Below, one piece after another: positions 51,180 through 63,974 of a DNA stretch of 64,000 nucleotides. How positions within the stretch are numbered: the first letter of the stretch is position 1; the number at the start of each line of letters is the position of its first letter. The stretch spans positions 318,501-382,500 of the forward strand of contig JACEFZ010003474.1 in NCBI GenBank assembly GCA_014155875.1, written 5' to 3'. The notes beneath the pieces are model-generated. The model was not told where the DNA came from. It saw nothing but the letters and a program-made list of their open reading frames with translations, and did not search any database. The DNA comes from Cepaea nemoralis (lineage: Eukaryota; Mollusca; Gastropoda; Stylommatophora; Helicidae). A program made the position numbers and the translations under genes.

Positions 51180-54100
51180 TGTGACGAGTTCACCTTGGGT
51201 AGCGAGAGTGAACCACACCCTAGGTATCTCTGGCACTCCCGTGTATTCTAGCCCCAGGGGTTGGATGAGCAGATACACCTTTTTCCTCTGTGGTTGATCC
51301 CATATTAGTTAATTACGTCTACAAGCCCCTCCAGATTCTAGACCCCCACTAACTACCTACACCTGTGGAACAATGAACACTGAGGCATCGTCCGAGACCA
51401 CACTCAATCATTATACAAAGAGCAAGTCAACTTACATAAAGTTTATTCTACCCTTGAGAATATAGAACTGAAATGAACATCCTGATAGAAGAATCTATTT
51501 ACACAAATAGAAGATAGAGTATAGATAGACTCAGAGATGTAGGTATCTTCCTCGAGTTTGAGAAGTAGATTGGATGCAGATGTCCCGTCCAGTCGGTCCG
51601 CCACTCACCCGGCTTCCTTCCAGTGAGATGACTAGAACCTTGGAGACCACTCTGTCTCCCGAGCGTGGATCCACAACACTAGAGTCACTGCTGGACCACA
51701 CTTCACTGGACCAACTGCATCTCTATCACTCCCACGGAGTCACTGTTAATACACTTCTCGAACAATACCAGTTGGAAGACAATCCTCCTGGACTTGACTC
51801 CAAGTAGTCGTTACTTCGAAGAACTAAACGAATCACTGACCACGCTAATGGTCTGTCCCTTATCACACAGTCTTACTGCAGAACCGCTATGGTATTGACC
51901 AATTTAATGGTCCCTTTATCCCAGCACCGGAACATGAATGGAAAAGTGTCACGGACCAATTCAATGGTCTCCTACAGTCACACTGCTGGTAGAATCAGAT
52001 ATGGCTACTAAATGTTATTGAGTTCTTGGATAACACAGTTGATAATCTTGATACTGCAACAGTACATTAATAGAATCAGACATCTATTTCACGGCAACAA
52101 TTCAGGTTGGACTATAATCCCATAGTCCCTTCCACCGGGTTACCTTGACACACGTCACCACTACTTGGTGAAGTTCTTCTCAGGACCTGCCACTAGAGCT
52201 GTCCAAAGAACCATTCAAGTGTCTGAAGATCAGTTACTTCTGCGTTTAGGCAGAACCCCCGTCAAACTAGACGGACCGGTGTTCCCTGTCGTTGAGCATG
52301 ATTACTCAACATGCTGAACTGTTCCTAGTAAAACAGTGTCGTCTATTTATCAGAACAATCACAAACCACACTTCTCACACGGGCACCTTCAGGGTGGGTT
52401 GTATGTCTTGAGGCAACCTTCACTCATGGTGAATCAATATTGGGTACCTGATGTGGTTGAGTCTGGCGTGATAAGTAAAGAACTGAACCCTTCGCTCTGT
52501 CACACGAAGTGGTTTCCTGCCAACAACATTATAGTTGACTGGTTCCTCAACAGGCAAACTCCTGAAAAGGAAGAGCGACCGGTGAGAGTATACTGGCCCA
52601 AACATAAGTCCACATGCATCCTACCAATAACTACTTAACTCTCAGTCATGCTACTTAGTTATGCATATAACTAAAGCATTATCTCTATATGGAGAGTAGT
52701 ATAGCATGGGTTTCACAAATGTCAGCTGGCCTCACAGAACAGCCCGTCAAACAGAGCAAGATATCAGAATGACGAGTCTGATCTTTGGTCTCACCTCTCC
52801 CTAATCATCTACCAGTCGTCGCTAACGTCAGTAGTGATACAAGGCTATTATTATAGTTCTAAGTTAATTGAACTAAACATAAGTAAAGAGTCCCTAGACT
52901 CAGTCCTAACATCATCAATGTACATTAAGAAACATAAGCTGGATCAATATCCCATCCCTCGGGATATAGGAATAGGACATGATCACACCCACTATGTACA
53001 CAAGCCTGTTTGCTGGTGGGACCACCTGCCCCTGCCCTAGCAAACTCTTCTTATCAGGACTCTGCCTTAGAGTCAAGAAGCCTTCTTGAGAATACATGTT
53101 CCCTACATGTTCCAAGGGAAATCTTCCAGTTCTGTCCTCCCCAAGTGGGTTAGCCTTGGCATGGATGGAACTTCATCGTTGGCTTGGCCTACCAACACAT
53201 ACTTTCATAACTTGCGTTTACCTCCCCCATATTCTATATTTCCCCAGTCTCATGCAGCCTCCTAGCATCCTTCCATACTTCCAGCACCTGAGCATTCACT
53301 CGCACTAGCGCCAGTACGAAAGAGACAGGATAGCTCAGACAAGATTTCAGAACGCACATTTATATCGCGACGGCACGCAGTGTTATCTCACGACGACCTA
53401 TTCGGCGTTCGGACTTACTCCAGGAAGTATCACATGCCATGATCTAATATATATGCACACAATGTCCCATCATATATATATATATAAATATAGCACCAAA
53501 GCAACTTACCTTGACACAGAAATCCGCTGTTCCACACAATGAATTCACTATTAAGTTATTACACCATAGTTACATCATTCTTGGTGGCACAGAACTAAGT
53601 TCTTCCTTTACTTAGTAACTAAGCACAATTTTGTCTGAAACTCCACCTACCAACTTACCTGGTTTTCTAACCGTTCTTCGGGCATCAGCAACTGACTGAA
53701 CTAATCTAGGTTTCCATCCGGCACAAGTAACTAGGTTTTATTCTAACACAGCAACCTAATAGATGTAACGATTGTCAAAATATGTTACACATATTTGGAC
53801 CCCAAATCGCCTACAACACAATACGGCGTTTCTAACAGCTGTTTCGCGAGCACACGGTAAACAAACACGATTCGCCATCAACTGCGTTATCGATCGGTTT
53901 GCTAATTAGTATGCAAGGACATCCGCATAGGTAATGAGGTTAGAACAATGGCGTGTGGAACACACGTACAAAGTTAAATGATTTAAACAATTATCTACCT
54001 GTATTGGACAACCAGACCTCCAGACCGCTCCGAACTGTTTCAAGGGCTTCTCCTCTTCCTTGATCTTACAGTCAGCCGAATAATGGTTGAGGGGAGACGC

Positions 54101-54467
54101 ACACAAAACGGCTCACATTCGGCCTGCGTCTGTACTGTGGCAACGACAGTAAGTGAATGACTGATTTAGCCACATTCCCGCTTCGTGCCAACTCAATGCG
54201 CACTAGAAGCGAGTGCTTCTCGAGAAAAGATACTTTCTCGGGAAAACCCTCATTCCCCGCCTAGAGTTTCTAGATCTCTCTGCACAAGAATTTAGAGCGA
54301 TACCCAGCATCACGGGTTACTCGAATTTCGGTGTTTCGAGAATATTCTAGATCGTAAGACCTTCATCGGCTTCCCTCAGTCTATTCTTAGCTGGGACAGT
54401 CCCCGATGACGCGCCAAAATAGTGCGGAATCTTGACGACCCAAGACAGATAATCGCGTTTCGTCACA
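51180..54467 (-). repeat. 3' LTR of the Gypsy-like element
   Basis: 3288 bp, exceptionally long for this superfamily. It holds short TA repeats near 53475 but no supported gene. Differences from the other LTR include single-base indels near 51711, 52345, 52397 and 53058. Confidence 0.95.
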
Positions 54468-54482
54468 TAGGCCCCCACTTTA
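54468..54482 (-). promoter_or_regulatory. Polypurine tract
   Basis: In the minus sense AAAGTGGGGGCCTA lies directly before the 3' LTR. A purine run at this place primes plus-strand synthesis. It is short and interrupted by one T. Confidence 0.7.
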
Positions 54483-54654
54483 AGAGGATCGACCCCGTCG
54501 TTCCACTTCTACGCAGAAGCTGTCTATGTCGTTCGTTCTTTCTTCTTAGAGACCGGATGGCGGGTGAGGAAGTCTAACCCGTCAATATTGTATAGAATAC
54601 TTTTACCCCATTAGGTGGGGTGACAAGCTATTCAGTATCACGGGTGATCAACGC

Positions 54655-55455
54655 CTACTCCGCTACTGCGATCGGGCATCTCGCAGTGTCTTGCGGAACA
54701 GAGCTCCCGTCTCGATCTGATTTAACGATCGTTTCCTGCCAGAGTTTACTGGACTTCTGCAACTCCAGCTTCCCCTTTCGAGGACCCAGCTGGACTGCAG
54801 TCGGTCGGATTGAGGGACCAAGGGTCTGTGTCCGTTCCGACACAACCCACCTCTTCCGACCACGGTTCTCAGTGTAGCTAGCACTGCGGGTGTTCCTTTG
54901 GCCGGTCATGTTCCCCCGAGCACCGGGCTGAACCGAAGAAGGTACCTGCACATACATATAGGACTGCCTATGGTGTGACAGGCTTTCCGCTACCTGACCT
55001 GAACCCCGAACCGTTCTTTCAGCGAATCTCTGCGCCCTTGGGCTGGTGGACTTATCATCGGGCTTCCCCTCATAGCGCATGAGGAGACTGGAATGGAAAG
55101 TAGAAGACTTTCCCAGGATCACCACTCCATAGTGCTTGTGGAGGCCCCACTTTATCCACTAGGAATGGGCCCTGCCACCCGATTTCGAATTCGTTCCCCT
55201 CGATTGGGAGGGAGTACTAGAACTCGGTCTCCAACCTCTAAGGATATCTTCGTCTTCGTCCGTTTCTCAAGTGTGCATTTACGGCACTCAGGACAAGACC
55301 TAATATACCTGCGCACGTCGCCTGTCATTCCCGGCCACCAATAGTACCGGGATAGACATTTACTGGTTGTCCCTACAGTCAGATGTCCGGTTGGGGACCT
55401 GACATGTACCGTTCGCAGCAGATTAGCTCTGAAGCTCTCAGGAACCAACTTACGA
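54655..55455 (-). pseudogene. Integrase zinc finger and C-terminal tail without catalytic core
   Basis: LVPESFRANLLRTVH, GHLTVGTTSKCLSRYYWWPG and SCPECRKC form the H2C2 zinc-binding domain. It passes directly to SLEVGDRVLVLPPNRGE, a segment that normally follows the D,D-35-E core. The core, about 200 residues, is deleted. The last frame (55125-54655) is a tail of about 156 codons with a FHSSLLMRYE motif, which ends most Gypsy pol proteins. Confidence 0.85.
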
Positions 55456-55659
55456 TCCCTCTGCCTTCTCTCTGATCCGGTCTGAATTAACGGTGACCGG
55501 TTATCAGAGTTGAACTCACCCTGAATTAACGGGTTTTTATTGTTGGGCAACCGTTCTGAACAAGGACACTCCGTCGCATCCTTGCTCCGAGCATTACTCA
55601 TTCCATCCGGGTGAGTATTTCGGAGACTTACCTTTTCGAGATCCTCTTCCTCTGTACCT

Positions 55660-56022
55660 CTGACCTGCCTAGACTTATGGATGCTAGGGTGTTCTGGTTC
55701 ACCCAGAAACACGTACTTCCGGCCAAGAATTAGGGGATAGAGAGGATCCGGTACGACTGCCGCCTGAATGCGTCCAGTAACGTACTTGCTCCGAATCTCC
55801 ACATTGGCAATCGGGCAACGTAGCGCTACAGCACTCCTACTGGCTGGCTGTATTCTCCGTCATCTCCCCGGTGAGTTGCTCTGGGCCTGTCAGGTGGGAT
55901 GCAATTACAGATGAAAATTGCAATCCTGTGTCGTAGAGGCACAACACCTGTTGCCCATTCACTTCTACTTCCTCAACCACTGGAGGTCGCTCGGGTTCTC
56001 CATTCCCATCAACCGTCTTCAC
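55660..56022 (-). pseudogene. Retroviral-type aspartic protease remnant
   Basis: NGQQVLCLYDTGLQFSSVIA carries the catalytic DTG (around 55924-55932). After a frame change near 55840 it continues SKYVTGRIQAAVV and LYPLILGRKYV, the far side of the fold. The frameshift should prevent function. Confidence 0.82.
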
Positions 56023-57181
56023 TTTCCTGCAAGGTCTATCCCTAACCTCTGCAAGACAAGCAAAGTGAAAGTCCTTGGCTTACTCCTACACTCACTCGTA
56101 TTGTGAGTGCTGGACTTGCAGAATTTGCACCATCGTTCACTCCACTTCCTCTTTGGAGAACTAGGTGGGCTATTCTTACCTTGGTTGACGTTAGAGATCT
56201 TCTCTAAAGAGTTTACCTGTTTCTTGGGTTCATTAGAACCTTTGGTCTTCTTCTTTGACTTACCTTGATCCTTATCTTTCGATCTCGGATCTGTTGGACT
56301 GGTATCCCCAGTCTCGCCATAGACTTCAACGTATCTTTCGGCTAACTTGGTGACTATATCCAATCTCTCAGCCCCATTCTCACCTAAGAAGTTTCGCAAG
56401 GGTTTAGACATTTGCATTCGCATCTGATCTACAACCATCAACTCACGCAAACTTTCATACTCCTCTTTAAATCCGGCCAAGGCCATCCACTTAAGAAGGT
56501 ATGAGTTCAATCTCACACTGTATGATGAAAACAGTTCACCAGGTTCTCGCTTCGCAGTCCGAAACTTCCTTCGGTATGAGTGCGCTGTGATCTCGAATCT
56601 CTTCAAGAGAGCCGCTTTCAGAGCCGGGTAATCATTCTGTAGACCCGGTGGCAAGCGTGCATACACCTCATAACCTTCGGCACGGAGTCCCTGGGAGAGT
56701 TTTTAAACACCATTTCTGTTTGTCTAGTCCCATTGCAATAGCCATGGCTTCATACTTCTCTAAGTATTGGTCTATCCGCTCCTTCTCGGGTTCGAACGGC
56801 TGTAAAGGCCATTTCATAGCCTGGTAGTCACGCCTACTGGTTGACTCTGAGCCAGGAGGTACACCTCCTCCCATAGCTCCATCAGTTACACCTGTAGCAG
56901 GCACTTGTGCCTCAAGTAGCTTCATTCGATACTCATGGTCACGTTTTTTCTTTCGCGGCTTCCAACTCAAGCCGTTTCATCTCAGTATCAGCCGCTATCC
57001 TCTTTTCCTCAAGAGCCACTTTACTGGCTTCCAGTTCTCTTTCTGCTCTCCTCCTCTCTCTTTCCTCTTGGCGAAAATTTCTTTCCACCTCTTGCACATA
57101 GGATTTCAAAGCATCTCCCTCTAGACCAGACTTACGTCCAGTTTCCTGAACTTTGTCTAAGTCTAACTCTTGGGTAGACAT
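56019..57181 (-). pseudogene. Gag of the Gypsy-like element, two frameshifts
   Basis: Starts MSTQELDLDKVQETG at 57181, with a long charged coiled-coil stretch (RQEERERRRAERELEASK). The frame changes near 56945 and again near 56690. The middle part has WPLQPFEPEKERIDQYLEKY. The last part has a SCAN/capsid-like region (YARLPPGLQNDYPALKAALL, ELMVVDQMRMQMSKPLRNFL) and one zinc knuckle C-X2-C-X4-H-X4-C (CKFCKSSTHNTSEC). Gag normally packages the RNA. With two frame breaks it is unlikely to make the full protein. Confidence 0.88.
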
Positions 57182-57397
57182 GTTGACTATGATATGTGGG
57201 TACTCAAGTATGTGTGGGTGCAGCAATACAATGAATCAATAATCAATAGTACTAACTAATCACCACAACACAAATGTCTGTCAGACAGTTAGGAGATAGG
57301 TAGAAGTAGTAGAATCTTATGTAGACTGAAGTAGAGGATAAAGACTAAGTCCCTATCACTATGTGAGAGGTCTACAACACACAGAGAGCTTGGAATA

Positions 57398-57415
57398 ATC
57401 CCGGACGAGCCCCCA
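57398..57415 (-). promoter_or_regulatory. tRNA-Pro primer binding site
   Basis: In the minus sense TGGGGGCTCGTCCGGGAT, an 18-nt perfect complement to the 3' end of animal tRNA-Pro, 12 bp inside the 5' LTR. The same primer is used by murine leukaemia virus. It would prime minus-strand DNA synthesis. Confidence 0.93.
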
Positions 57416-57427
57416 CTCTGTATGGAG

Positions 57428-60400
57428 TGTGACGAGTTCACCTTGGGTAGCGAGAGTGAACCACACCCTAGGTGTCTCTGGCACTCCCGTGTATTCTAGC
57501 CCCAGGGGTTGGATGAGCAGATACACCTTTTTCCTCTGTGGTTGATCCCATATTAGTTAATTACGTCTACAAGCCCCTCCAGATTCTAGACCCCCACTAA
57601 CTACCTACACCTGTGGAACAATGAACACTGAGGCATCGTCCGAGACCACACTCAATCATTATACAAAGAGCAAGTCAACTTACATAAAGTTTATTCTACC
57701 CTTGAGAATATAGAACTGAAATGAACATCCTGATAGAAGAATCTATTTACACAAATAGAAGATAGAGTATAGATAGACTCAGAGATGTAGGTATCTTCCT
57801 CGAGTTTGAGAAGTAGATTGGATGCAGATGTCCCGTCCAGTCGGTCCGCCACTCACCCGGCTTCCTTCCAGTGAGATGACTAGAACCTTGGAGACCACTC
57901 TGTCTCCCGAGCGTGGATCCACAACACTAGAGTCACTGCTGGACCACACTTCACTGGACAACTGCATCTCTATCACTCCCACGGAGTCACTGTTAATACA
58001 CTTCTCGAACAATACCAGTTGGAAGACAATCCTCCTGGACTTGACTCCAAGTAGTCGTTACTTCGAAGAACTAAACGAATCACTGACCACGCTAATGGTC
58101 TGTCCCTTATCACACAGTCTTACTGCAGAACCGCTATGGTATTGACCAATTTAATGGTCCCTTTATCCCAGCACCGGAACATGAATGGAAAAGTGTCACG
58201 GACCAATTCAATGGTCTCCTACAGTCACACTGCTGGTAGAATCAGATATGGCTACTAAATGTTATTGAGTTCTTGGATAACACAGTTGATAATCTTGATA
58301 CTGCAACAGTACATTAATAGAATCAGACAACTATTTCACAGCAACAATTCAGGTTGGACTATAATCCCATAGTCCCTTCCACCGGGTTACCTTGACACAC
58401 GTCACCACTACTTGGTGAAGTTCTTCTCAGGACCTGCCACTAGAGCTGTCCAAAGAACCATTCAAGTGTCTGAAGATCAGTTACTTCTGCGTTTAGGCAG
58501 AACCCCCGTCAAACTAGACGGACCGGTGTTCCCTGTCGTTGAGCATGATTACTCAACATGCTGAACTGTTCCTAGTAAAACAGAGTGTCGTCTATTTATC
58601 AGAACAATCACAAACCAACACTTCTCACACGGGCACCTTCAGGGTGGTTGTATGTCTTGAGGCAACCTTCACTCATGGTGAATCAATATTGGGTACCTGA
58701 TGTGGTTGAGTCTGGCGTGATAAGTAAAGAACTGAACCCTTCGCTCTGTCACACGAAGTGGTTTCCTGCCAACAACATTATAGTTGACTGGTTCCTCAAC
58801 AGGCAAACTCCTGAAAAGGAAGAGCGACCGGTGAGAGTATACTGGCCCAAACATAAGTCCACATGCATCCTACCAATAACTACTTAACTCTCAGTCATGC
58901 TACTTAGTTATGCATATAACTAAAGCATTATCTCTATATGGAGAGTAGTATAGCATGGGTTCACAAATGTCAGCTGGCCTCACAGAACAGCCCGTCAAAC
59001 AGAGCAAGATATCAGAATGACGAGTCTGATCTTTGGTCTCACCTCTCCCTAATCATCTACCAGTCGTCGCTAACGTCAGTAGTGATACAAGGCTATTATT
59101 ATAGTTCTAAGTTAATTGAACTAAACATAAGTAAAGAGTCCCTAGACTCAGTCCTAACATCATCAATGTACATTAAGAAACATAAGCTGGATCAATATCC
59201 CATCCCTCGGGATATAGGAATAGGACATGATCACACCCACTATGTACACAAGCCTGTTTGCTGGTGGGACCACCTGCCCCTGCCCTAGCAAACTCTTCTT
59301 ATCAGACTCTGCCTTAGAGTCAAGAAGCCTTCTTGAGAATACATGTTCCCCACATGTTCCAAGGGAAATCTTCCAGTTCTGTCCTCCCCAAGTGGGTTAG
59401 CCTTGGCATGGATGGAACTTCATCGTTGGCTTGGCCTACCAACACATACTTTCATAACTTGCGTTTACCTCCCCCATATTCTATATTTCCCCAGTCTCAT
59501 GCAGCCTCCTAGCATCCTTCCATACTTCCAGCACCTGAGCATTCACTCGCACTAGCGCCAGTACGAAAGAGACAGGATAGCTCAGACAAGATTTCAGAAC
59601 GCACATTTATATCGCGACGGCACGCAGTGTTATCTCACGACGACCTATTCGGCGTTCGGACTTACTCCAGGAAGTATCACATGCCATGATCTAATATATA
59701 TGCACACAATGTCCCATCATATATATATATATAAATATAGCACCAAAGCAACTTACCTTGACACAGAAATCCGCTGTTCCACACAATGAATTCACTATTA
59801 AGTTATTACACCATAGTTACATCATTCTTGGTGGCACAGAACTAAGTTCTTCCTTTACTTAGTAACTAAGCACAATTTTGTCTGAAACTCCACCTACCAA
59901 CTTACCTGGTTTTCTAACCGTTCTTCGGGCATCAGCAACTGACTGAACTAATCTAGGTTTCCATCCGGCACAAGTAACTAGGTTTTATTCTAACACAGCA
60001 ACCTAATAGATGTAACGATTGTCAAAATATGTTACACATATTTGGACCCCAAATCGCCTACAACACAATACGGCGTTTCTAACAGCTGTTTCGCGAGCAC
60101 ACGGTAAACAAACACGATTCGCCATCAACTGCGTTATCGATCGGTTTGCTAATTAGTATGCAAGGACATCCGCATAGGTAATGAGGTTAGAACAATGGCG
60201 TGTGGAACACACGTACAAAGTTAAATGATTTAAACAATTATCTACCTGTATTGGACAACCAGACCTCCAGACCGCTCCGAACTGTTTCAAGGGCTTCTCC
60301 TCTTCCTTGATCTTACAGTCAGCCGAATAATGGTTGAGGGGAGACGCACACAAAACGGCTCACATTCGGCCTGCGTCTGTACTGTGGCAACGACAGTAAG

Positions 60401-60714
60401 TGAATGACTGATTTAGCCACATTCCCGCTTCGTGCCAACTCAATGCGCACTAGAAGCGAGTGCTTCTCGAGAAAAGATACTTTCTCGGGAAAACCCTCAT
60501 TCCCCGCCTAGAGTTTCTAGATCTCTCTGCACGAGAATTTAGAGCGATACCCAGCATCACGGGTTACTCGAATTTCGGTGTTTCGAGAATATTCTAGATC
60601 GTAAGACCTTCATCGGCTTCCCTCAGTCTATTCTTAGCTGGGACAGTCCCCGATGACGCGCCAAAATAGTGCGGAATCTTGACGACCCAAGACAGATAAT
60701 CGCGTTTCGTCACA
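57428..60714 (-). repeat. 5' LTR of the Gypsy-like element
   Basis: 3287 bp, nearly identical to the 3' LTR. In the element's orientation it is upstream of the primer site, so it would contain the promoter. Open frames within are short and duplicated in both LTRs. Confidence 0.95.
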
Positions 60715-60734
60715 AGGATGTTGATGTAAATGTT

Positions 60735-61135
60735 TAGTTAGTTTAGTTTAGTTCAGATAAACATCATGGCACACGGGTGTAACCCATAAGTGCTCTGTTT
60801 TACTCCTAACTCAAGCCTGAGTCCGGAGAATCTCAGCTCAATGCATGAACTCCATAGCACTGGCAAGGATCCTAAAATACTTTGGGTAGATTTTTAACTC
60901 AAAATTTTGCACGGGCAGCGTCGTTATGCTACTCTTTTTCGATTTCCAACTGCCAAGGGATTTTTTACATGCGCAACAATACACATGGGCGTCCAATCTC
61001 ACTACCCAGAGACCAGGGGAAATTTTGTTACTAGAAGTCCACGTAAAAAAATTCTGGCCCTTGCCAGGGCTTGAACCCGGGACCTCCAGCACTTGAGGCG
61101 AACACCGTAACACGAGACCACTCAGCCCCTATGTT
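60735..61135 (-). mobile_element. tRNA-derived SINE, about 400 bp, with CTAAA tail
   Basis: On the minus strand the head GGGGCTGAGTGGTCTCGTGT (A box) and CCCGGGTTCAAGCCCTGG (B box) fits a tRNA shape closely. It is followed by a body of about 300 bp and a tail AACTAAACTAAACTAAC. The body excludes a functional tRNA gene. Confidence 0.85.
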
Positions 61136-61443
61136 GTGGCACAATGATGGTTAAGCACATGCAAGATCATTGTACTGGTAACATGCCTATACACACTTAG
61201 TCTCTCCCCACAAATACAGAAGTTCACACGATAGCCATACACAATCTAGCATGTCCACATAATCAACATATAGCACTGGTTTCAGTTTTTATTTTTATGT
61301 CACAAGCATTCATTTGGACATCTAAAAATAGAATAGAAGAAGCCTTTATGTACATTAATAATAGATCAGATGCTTGTTCTTGTACCATTCATATGCAAAG
61401 TACATGCAGTATTTTAGTTTCTTTGCTGGATCCTGTTCTCTTA
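61136..61443. other. Unassigned spacer
   Basis: About 300 bp between the SINE and the 41-bp array. No feature was recognised. Confidence 0.35.
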
Positions 61444-63974
61444 AAGTTATTTATTTTGTCACTGTTGGATTCTTGAGATTGTCTAGTTTGTTACTGTGCT
61501 GGACATTATTATCTTGGGATTGTCTAGTTTGTTACTGTGCTGGATATTATTCTCTTGGGATTGTCTAGTTTGTTACTCTGCTGGATATTATTCTCTTGGG
61601 ATTGTCTAGTTTGTCACTGTGTTGGATATTATTCTCTTGGGATTGTCTAGTTTGTTACTGTGCTGGATATTATTCTCTTGGGATTGTCTAGTTTGTCACT
61701 GTGCTGGATATTATTCTCTTGGGATTGTCTAGTTTGTTACTGTGTTGGATATTATTCTCTTGGGATTGTCTAGTTTGTTACTGTGCTGGATATTATTCTC
61801 TTGGGATTGTCTAGTTTGTTACTGTTAGTTAGTTAGTTAGTTAGTCGACAGATCATCCTCATTGCACATCGAACCATTCAGTACATAAGTGCTCGGATCC
61901 CCTCCTCAGCAAATCCCGCAACATGTAGCGGCTAACGACGCCAGTTCTGTGTTGGTTTATCAATCTTCTTTGGCTTCCTGCGTAGTGTTCTTGTTTGGCC
62001 ACCCCTCTTTTAATTTGCTGCTCTCGCAGTCTGGCCATGGTTGTAGATTCACAGTCATCACTTGATTCTCGCAAAAGTCTTACTTCTCGTAGAGCATTCA
62101 GAATGTCGGCCTGGTCCATGGCGCGTCCGCCCTCCACAGTAGCCTCACCTGCGAGCTTGTCAGCCCGCTCATTTCCTTGTACTCCCGCATGCCCTGGCAC
62201 GAAGATGAAACTAATCTTTGCCAATCGAGACCGCTCCAGAGGCAGCAACCATTCTCTTCGGATCGACCCCTCCTCTATCCTCTTGATCATGTTCATTGAG
62301 TCGCTAAGGAAACAAGCCCTAGTGAATGTCTGTGTCTCGAGCCATGTTATTGCATGTTATTGTAGTTTGTTACTGTGCTGGATATTATTCTCTTGGGATT
62401 GTCTAGTTTGTTACTGTGCTGGATATTATTCTCTTGGGATTGTCTAGTTTGTTACTGTGCTGGATATTATTCTCTTGGGATTGTCTAGTTTGTTACTGTG
62501 CTGGATATTATTCTCTTTGGATTGTCTAGTTTGTTACTCTGCTGGATATTATTCTCTTGGTATTGTCTAGTTTGTTGCTGTGCTGGATATTATTCTCTTG
62601 GGGTTGTTACTGTACTATTTATTATTCTTTTGGGATTGTCTAGTTTGTTTGTTACAGTGCTGGATATTATTCTCTTGGGATTGTCTAGTTTGTTACTCTG
62701 CTGGATATTATTCTCTAGGTATTGTCTAGTTTGTTGCTGTGCTGGATATTATTCTCTTGGGATTGTCTAGTTTGTTACTGTACTATTTATTATTCTTTTG
62801 GGATTGTCTAGTTTGTTTGTTACAGTGCTGGATATTATTCTCTTGGGACTGTCTAATTTATTACTGTACTATTTATTATAATCTTGGTATTGTCTAATTT
62901 GTTGCTGTGCTGGATATTATTCTCTTGGGATTGTCTAGTTGTTACTGTACTATTTATTATTCTTTTGGGATTGTCTAGTTTGTTGGTTACTGTGCTGCAT
63001 ATTATTCTCTTGTTATTGTCTAGTTTGTCACTGTGCTGGATATTATTCTCTTGGGATTGTCTAGTTTGTCACTGTGTTGGATATTATTCTCTTGGAATTG
63101 TCTAGTTTGTTACTATGCTGGGTATTAATCTCTTGGGATTGTCTAGTTTGTTACTCTGCTGGATATTATTCTCTTGGTATTGTCTAGTTTGTTGCTGTGC
63201 TGGATATTATTCTCTTGGGATTGCCTAGTTGTTACTGTACTATTTATTATTCTCTTGGGATTGTCTAGTTTGTTTGTTACAGTGCTGGATATTATTCTCT
63301 TGGGACTGTCTAATTTATTACTGTAGCTGATTATTATTCTCTTAGGTATTGTCTAGTTTGTTGACTGTGCTGAATATTATTCTCTTGGAATTGTCTAGTT
63401 TGTTACTGTGCTGGATATTATTCTCTTAGGATTGTCTAGTTTGTTACTGTGCTGGATATTATTCTCTTGGGATTGTCTAGTTTGTTACTGTGCTGGATAT
63501 TATTCTCTTGGGATTGTCTAGTTTGTTACTGTGCTGGATATTATTATCTTGGGATTATCTAGTTTGTCACTGTGCTGGATATTATTCTCTTGGGATTGTC
63601 TAGTTTGTCACTGTGCTGGATATTATTATCTTGGGATTGTCTAGTTTGTTACTGTGCTGGATATTATTCTCTTTGGAGTGTCTAGTTTGTCATTGTGCTG
63701 GATATTATTATCTTGGGATTGTCTAGTTTGTTACTGTGCTGGATATTATTATCTTGGGATTGTCTAGTTTGCCACTGTGCTGGACATTATTCTCTTGGGA
63801 TTGTCTAGTTTGTCACTGTGCTGGATATTATTATCTTAGGATTGTCTAGTTTGTCACTGTGCTGGATATTATTATGTTAGGATTGTCTAGTTTGTCACTG
63901 TGCCAGATATTATTCTCTTGGGATTGTCTAGTTTGTCACTGTGCTGGATATTATTCTCTTGGGATTGTCTCGTT
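61444..63974. repeat. 41-bp minisatellite, about 48 units, interrupted once
   Basis: Consensus unit GGATATTATTCTCTTGGGAT followed by TGTCTAGTTTGTTACTGTGCT. Variants with TACTATTTATTATTC or GTTTGTTACAG recur as higher-order blocks at 62600-63330. A LINE piece at 61825-62363 splits it. Repeated CWILFSWDCLV-type frames are artefacts. Confidence 0.95.
61825..62363 (-). mobile_element. LINE family D 3' end inserted in the 41-bp array
   Basis: Minus-strand open frame 62296-61859 reads SFIFVPGHAGVQGNERADKL (RNase H end with HAG and NE-AD), then [16 protein letters not shown] and the rest as in 32308-32620, then (CTAA)n. TAGTTTGTTACTG occurs at both sides, but this is also part of the array unit, so the duplication cannot be proven. 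Confidence 0.88.

Larger units (their letters stand above)
51180..60714 (-). mobile_element. Ty3/Gypsy-like LTR retrotransposon, RT-less, with 3.29-kb LTRs
   Basis: Two LTRs (51180-54467 and 57428-60714) start TGTGACG and end CGTCACA, and surround a 2960-bp interior. A perfect 5-bp duplication AGGAT flanks the element at 51175-51179 and 60715-60719. A tRNA-Pro primer site lies at 57398-57415 and a purine tract before the other LTR, which fixes the minus orientation. The interior codes for gag, part of a protease and two ends of integrase. RT, RNase H and the integrase core are missing. LTRs differ at roughly ten places by eye, so the insertion is young. It must have moved with proteins made by a relative. 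Confidence 0.95.

Noticed and set aside
52336..53040. Open frames inside the LTRs (for example 52336-52638 and 58585-58887)
   Set aside because: They occur in both LTRs at the same place, are about 100 codons or less, differ by frameshifts between the copies and show no domain.
54620..54877. Plus-strand frames within the LTR element interior
   Set aside because: Primer site, purine tract, gag and protease all lie on the minus strand; plus frames are shadows.
61058..61135. Possible tRNA gene on the minus strand
   Set aside because: A and B boxes are good, but the sequence continues into a 300-bp body and CTAAA tail, so it is a SINE head.
61374..63105. Several frames with repeated CWILFSWDCLV
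   Set aside because: They are translations of the 41-bp minisatellite, which is not a multiple of three and switches frame.
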